A program made the position numbers and the translations under genes. The notes beneath the pieces are model-generated. The model saw only the letters and a list, made by a program, of their open reading frames with translations, ran no database searches and was not told the origin of the DNA. Below, in pieces: positions 40,647 through 42,482 of a stretch of 42,482 bases of DNA. Positions within the stretch are counted from its first letter, which is position 1, and every line of letters begins with the position of its first letter. Origin of the DNA: Candidatus Vecturithrix granuli. GTDB lineage: Bacteria > Moduliflexota > Moduliflexia > Moduliflexales > Moduliflexaceae. The stretch spans positions 418,447 through 460,928 of the forward strand of contig DF820464.1 in NCBI GenBank assembly GCA_000739535.1, in the 5' to 3' direction.

Positions 40647-41021
40647 TTGTATATTCTCGAATGCGCCGATGGCACATACTACACCGGCAGCACATGGAAC
40701 CTGGAAAAGCGGCTTTGGCAGCACCAGAACGGACAGGGCGCGAATTACACCAAAAAACGTTTGCCCGTGAAAGTGGTGTACTGTGAAGAATTTGAACGGA
40801 TCGAAGACGCCTTTCTCCGGGAAAAGCAGGTGCAAGGATGGAGTCATAAGAAGAAATTGGCCTTAATCGAACGGAATGCGCAAAGGCTTCATGAATTGGC
40901 GGAATGCCAGAATGAAACGCATTGGTCTCGACATCTCGATAAGCTCGCCTCGACTCCGCTCGGCGACCGGTTGTCCTGCTCGGCGGCCAATTGCTCCGCT
41001 CATCGAGCGAAGTCGAGATGA
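40638..41021 (+). CDS. GIY-YIG domain protein (YhbQ/UvrC-type single domain)
   Basis: This 127-residue protein has a single GIY-YIG nuclease domain (residues 1-85). The GIY strand reads YIL (5-7), the YIG strand reads YYTG (14-17), then the catalytic Arg25 in EKRLWQHQ and the metal-binding Glu62 in FLREKQVQGW. Such small proteins are common and their roles are unclear (repair or mobile-element nicking). The ATG at 40638 starts the conserved MPYLYILEC; ATGs upstream belong to the duplicated repeat. The last about 25 residues, from DKLASTPLGD on, are read from REP-like sequence, so the ancestral stop has been lost. It lies between hsdM and hsdS. Confidence 0.82.
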   Translation: MPYLYILECADGTYYTGSTWNLEKRLWQHQNGQGANYTKKRLPVKVVYCEEFERIEDAFLREKQVQGWSHKKKLALIERNAQRLHELAECQNETHWSRHLDKLASTPLGDRLSCSAANCSAHRAKSR

Positions 41022-41349
41022 GCACGCTGCCGGGTTCGCCTCGACTGTGATCGGCGAACGGTTACCTCGCTCATCGAGCGCAGTCGAGATGAGCACACTG
41101 CTGTGTTCGCCTCGCCTCCGCTCGGCGACCGGTTACCCCGTTCATCGAGTGCAGTCGAGATGAGCACACTGCTGGGTTCGCCTCGACTGCGCTCGGCGAT
41201 CGGTTGCCTCGCTCGGCGGCCGATAGTCCGCTCGCTGAGCGAAGTCGAAGCGAGCTTGTCAAGGTATGGAGATGAGCACGCCGCTGAGTTCGCCTCGACT
41301 GCGCTCGGCGACCGGTTGCCCCGCTCATCGAGCGCAGTCGAGATGAGCA
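40926..41349. repeat. REP-like hairpin array (about 70-bp tandem repeat) between the GIY-YIG gene and hsdS
   Basis: At least five copies of a hairpin unit: a left arm CCTCGACTNCGCTCGGCGA, a spacer about 20 bases long, a right arm CATCGAGCGNAGTCGAGATGAGCA, and then a short linker CACTGCTGGGTT. The common tail GATGAGCA occurs at 41018, 41088, 41159, 41271 and 41342, so the period is 70-71 bases except for one unit with an extra 41 bases (a further partial hairpin). All open frames through it are repeat-derived. The 371 bases between 41022 and 41392 hold nothing else. Confidence 0.9.
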
Positions 41350-41392
41350 ATAGCAGGAAACATCAAAACATTAAAACAACGGTAAGACAAAA

Positions 41393-42433
41393 ATGATGGA
41401 ATGGAAGGAAGAAAATTTAGAAAATATATTAAAATTCTATAACGGTAAAGCCATTAAGGATATGGATAATGGCAATTATCCCGTATATGGCTCTAATGGA
41501 ATTATTGGTTATTCAAATGGTTTTAAATATGAAAATGCTTTAATCATTGGACGAGTAGGCGCTTATTGTGGTTCGCTAAGATATGAAAAGAAGAAGTTTT
41601 GGGCGACTGATAATACAATTGTAGCAACAACAAAAGATGGGTATTATCAACAATTTATGTTTTATGTTCTTCATTCCTTTCCTTTAAATGACTTAGCGGG
41701 TGGAAGTGCCCAACCATTATTAAATCAGACGATACTATCAAGAATCAAACTAAAAATCCCTCCCCTCCCCATCCAACGCAAAATCGCCGCCGTGCTTTCG
41801 GCTTACGATGACCTGATCGACAACAACACCCGCCGCATCGCCATTCTGGAACGGATGGCGGAGGAAATCTACCGCGAATGGTTTGTGCGGATGCGCTTTC
41901 CGGGGCATGAACGGGTGAAGTTTCAGAAAGGTGTGCCAGAGGGGTGGGAGGTTGTCAGTTTAGGTGAATTGGCCAATATCACAATGGGACAAAGCCCTTC
42001 TTCTGAATTTTATAATCAAACAGGAGAAGGCTTGCCATTTAACCAGGGTGTTGGTACTTATGGACAAAGATTTCCAACACGAGAAATATTCTGTTCTGTT
42101 TCTGGAAGAATTGCAAAAAAAGGCGATATTCTTTTCAGTGTGAGAGCGCCTGTTGGAAGACTAAACATTGCTGATTGTAAAATGATAATTGGTAGGGGAT
42201 TGTCTGCAATTTCGCATAGAGAGCATTATAATTCCTACCTATTTTATGCCTTAAAAACTGCATTTTCAGATGAAGATATTATAGGAAATGGCGCAATTTT
42301 TAATGCTGTCAGCAAAAAAGAGTTACTAAATTTTAAAATGAATCAACCAGCCTATAATTTAGATGGTATCTTTGATAAACTGATTGCACCTATGGATCGA
42401 AGGGTTGAATTATTGACTCACTTTACGCAGTAG
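41393..42433 (+). CDS. hsdS: Type I restriction specificity subunit HsdS, C-terminally truncated
   Basis: This 346-residue HsdS has two target-recognition domains. TRD1 is about 1-122 (AT-rich DNA), the central conserved region is about 123-180 (PPLPIQRKIAAVLSAYDDLI, then a helix NTRRIAILERMAEEIYREWF), and TRD2 is about 183-320 (WEVVSLGELANITMGQSPSS and onward). The distal conserved region begins with IFDKLIAPMDRRVELL but stops at THFTQ, where a complete HsdS would continue about 25-35 residues with a NLRQTRDLLLPKLISG-like end. The stop lies inside the 65-bp terminal inverted repeat, so an insertion or rearrangement probably removed the 3' end. Loss of this helix would weaken HsdM contacts. 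Whether the sequence continues beyond the window is unknown. Confidence 0.85.
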   Translation: MMEWKEENLENILKFYNGKAIKDMDNGNYPVYGSNGIIGYSNGFKYENALIIGRVGAYCGSLRYEKKKFWATDNTIVATTKDGYYQQFMFYVLHSFPLNDLAGGSAQPLLNQTILSRIKLKIPPLPIQRKIAAVLSAYDDLIDNNTRRIAILERMAEEIYREWFVRMRFPGHERVKFQKGVPEGWEVVSLGELANITMGQSPSSEFYNQTGEGLPFNQGVGTYGQRFPTREIFCSVSGRIAKKGDILFSVRAPVGRLNIADCKMIIGRGLSAISHREHYNSYLFYALKTAFSDEDIIGNGAIFNAVSKKELLNFKMNQPAYNLDGIFDKLIAPMDRRVELLTHFTQ

Positions 42434-42480
42434 ATAAAAAAGTTCTTTGACAAATATCTTGTGATCATGTTCAGATCCTC
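42416..42480. repeat. 65-bp terminal inverted repeat, right copy
   Basis: This is the exact reverse complement of bases 1-65. It starts within the third-last sense codons of hsdS (reads THFTQ then TAG) and runs into AT-rich DNA to the end of the window. The coincidence of repeat boundary and loss of the hsdS C-terminus suggests that an element end lies at about 42416. Confidence 0.9.
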
Positions 42481-42482
42481 TG

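Noticed and set aside
40926-41349. Regular array resembling a CRISPR
   Set aside because: The conserved part is a long palindrome with an almost constant linker, units are adjacent and similar throughout, and no cas genes are present. It is a REP-like tandem array.
40500-41396. Several open frames of 70-130 codons on both strands in the hsd repeat region
   Set aside because: They are translations of the repeat unit, rich in Arg/Ser, with no ribosome binding sites. Only the GIY-YIG frame has a conserved domain.

Overview
The window looks like one chromosomal contig (about 42.5 kb) from a Gram-negative, outer-membrane-bearing bacterium: it carries an outer-membrane DUF1302-type porin, a LolA-like protein, an RND/MMPL exporter, cytochrome c maturation genes and many Sec/Tat signal peptides. 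Codon and base usage are moderate in G+C with AT-rich islands. The mixture (sigma-54 promoter, cohesin and beta-helix exoproteins, TIR and pentapeptide conflict genes, sugar ABC importers, dense palindromic repeats) fits a large-genome, poorly cultivated environmental lineage. Candidate phylum KSB3/Modulibacteria is a guess from memory, not something the sequence proves. No rRNA, tRNA, CRISPR array or complete insertion sequence was seen.

Layout. 0-1.3 kb: a PLP aminotransferase. 1.4-4.4 kb: a cytochrome c maturation operon (two small CcmI-like membrane proteins, ccmA, ccmB, ccmC, ccmD). 4.5-5.4 kb: a PqqD-type RiPP recognition protein and a transglutaminase-fold (lasso B2-type) leader peptidase. 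5.4-10.5 kb: a sigma-54 promoter, an 1177-residue secreted beta-helix/PKD/beta-propeller protein, a cohesin-like exported protein and a small membrane-anchored protein. 10.5-15.2 kb: a RiPP-like cluster with its own promoter: 72-residue precursor candidate, HprK-like kinase, radical SAM enzyme, methyltransferase and nucleotidyltransferase-fold protein. 15.4-17 kb: zinc-ribbon/TPR membrane protein. 17-22.6 kb (minus strand): TetR regulator, RND exporter, LolA-like protein and DUF1302 porin, a probable lipid or hydrophobic-compound export operon. 22.8-26.3 kb (minus strand): a TIR protein, a ParA/MinD-like ATPase fused to TIR, and a pentapeptide-repeat protein with a Rossmann/TIR-like C-terminus, a probable NTP- and TIR-dependent conflict system. 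26.4-31.2 kb (minus strand): BMP-family binding protein, exported hypothetical, Uma2-type protein, SelA and DNA-3-methyladenine glycosylase I. 31.5-33.6 kb: acidic coiled-coil protein and Tat-exported DUF362 protein. 34-38 kb: ribose-type sugar ABC importer. 38.4-42.4 kb: type I restriction-modification genes hsdM and hsdS with a GIY-YIG gene between them.

Two candidate novel systems stand out. The first is the RiPP locus, which has lasso-type leader recognition, peptidase, kinase and nucleotidyltransferase genes but no asparagine-synthetase-type cyclase in view; its precursor has a duplicated YxxPxL leader motif and a proline-rich core with no Asp/Glu acceptor. The second is the TIR / KGGTGR-ATPase-TIR / pentapeptide-TIR-like cassette.

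A third theme is the density of palindromic repeats. There are at least four copies of a nested-palindrome element and many copies of a REP-like element built on TCGACTNCGCTCG. Several run into coding sequence: inside and at the end of hsdM, at the end of the GIY-YIG gene and at the end of tag. The two window ends carry the same 65 bp in inverted orientation, and hsdS is cut short exactly there.
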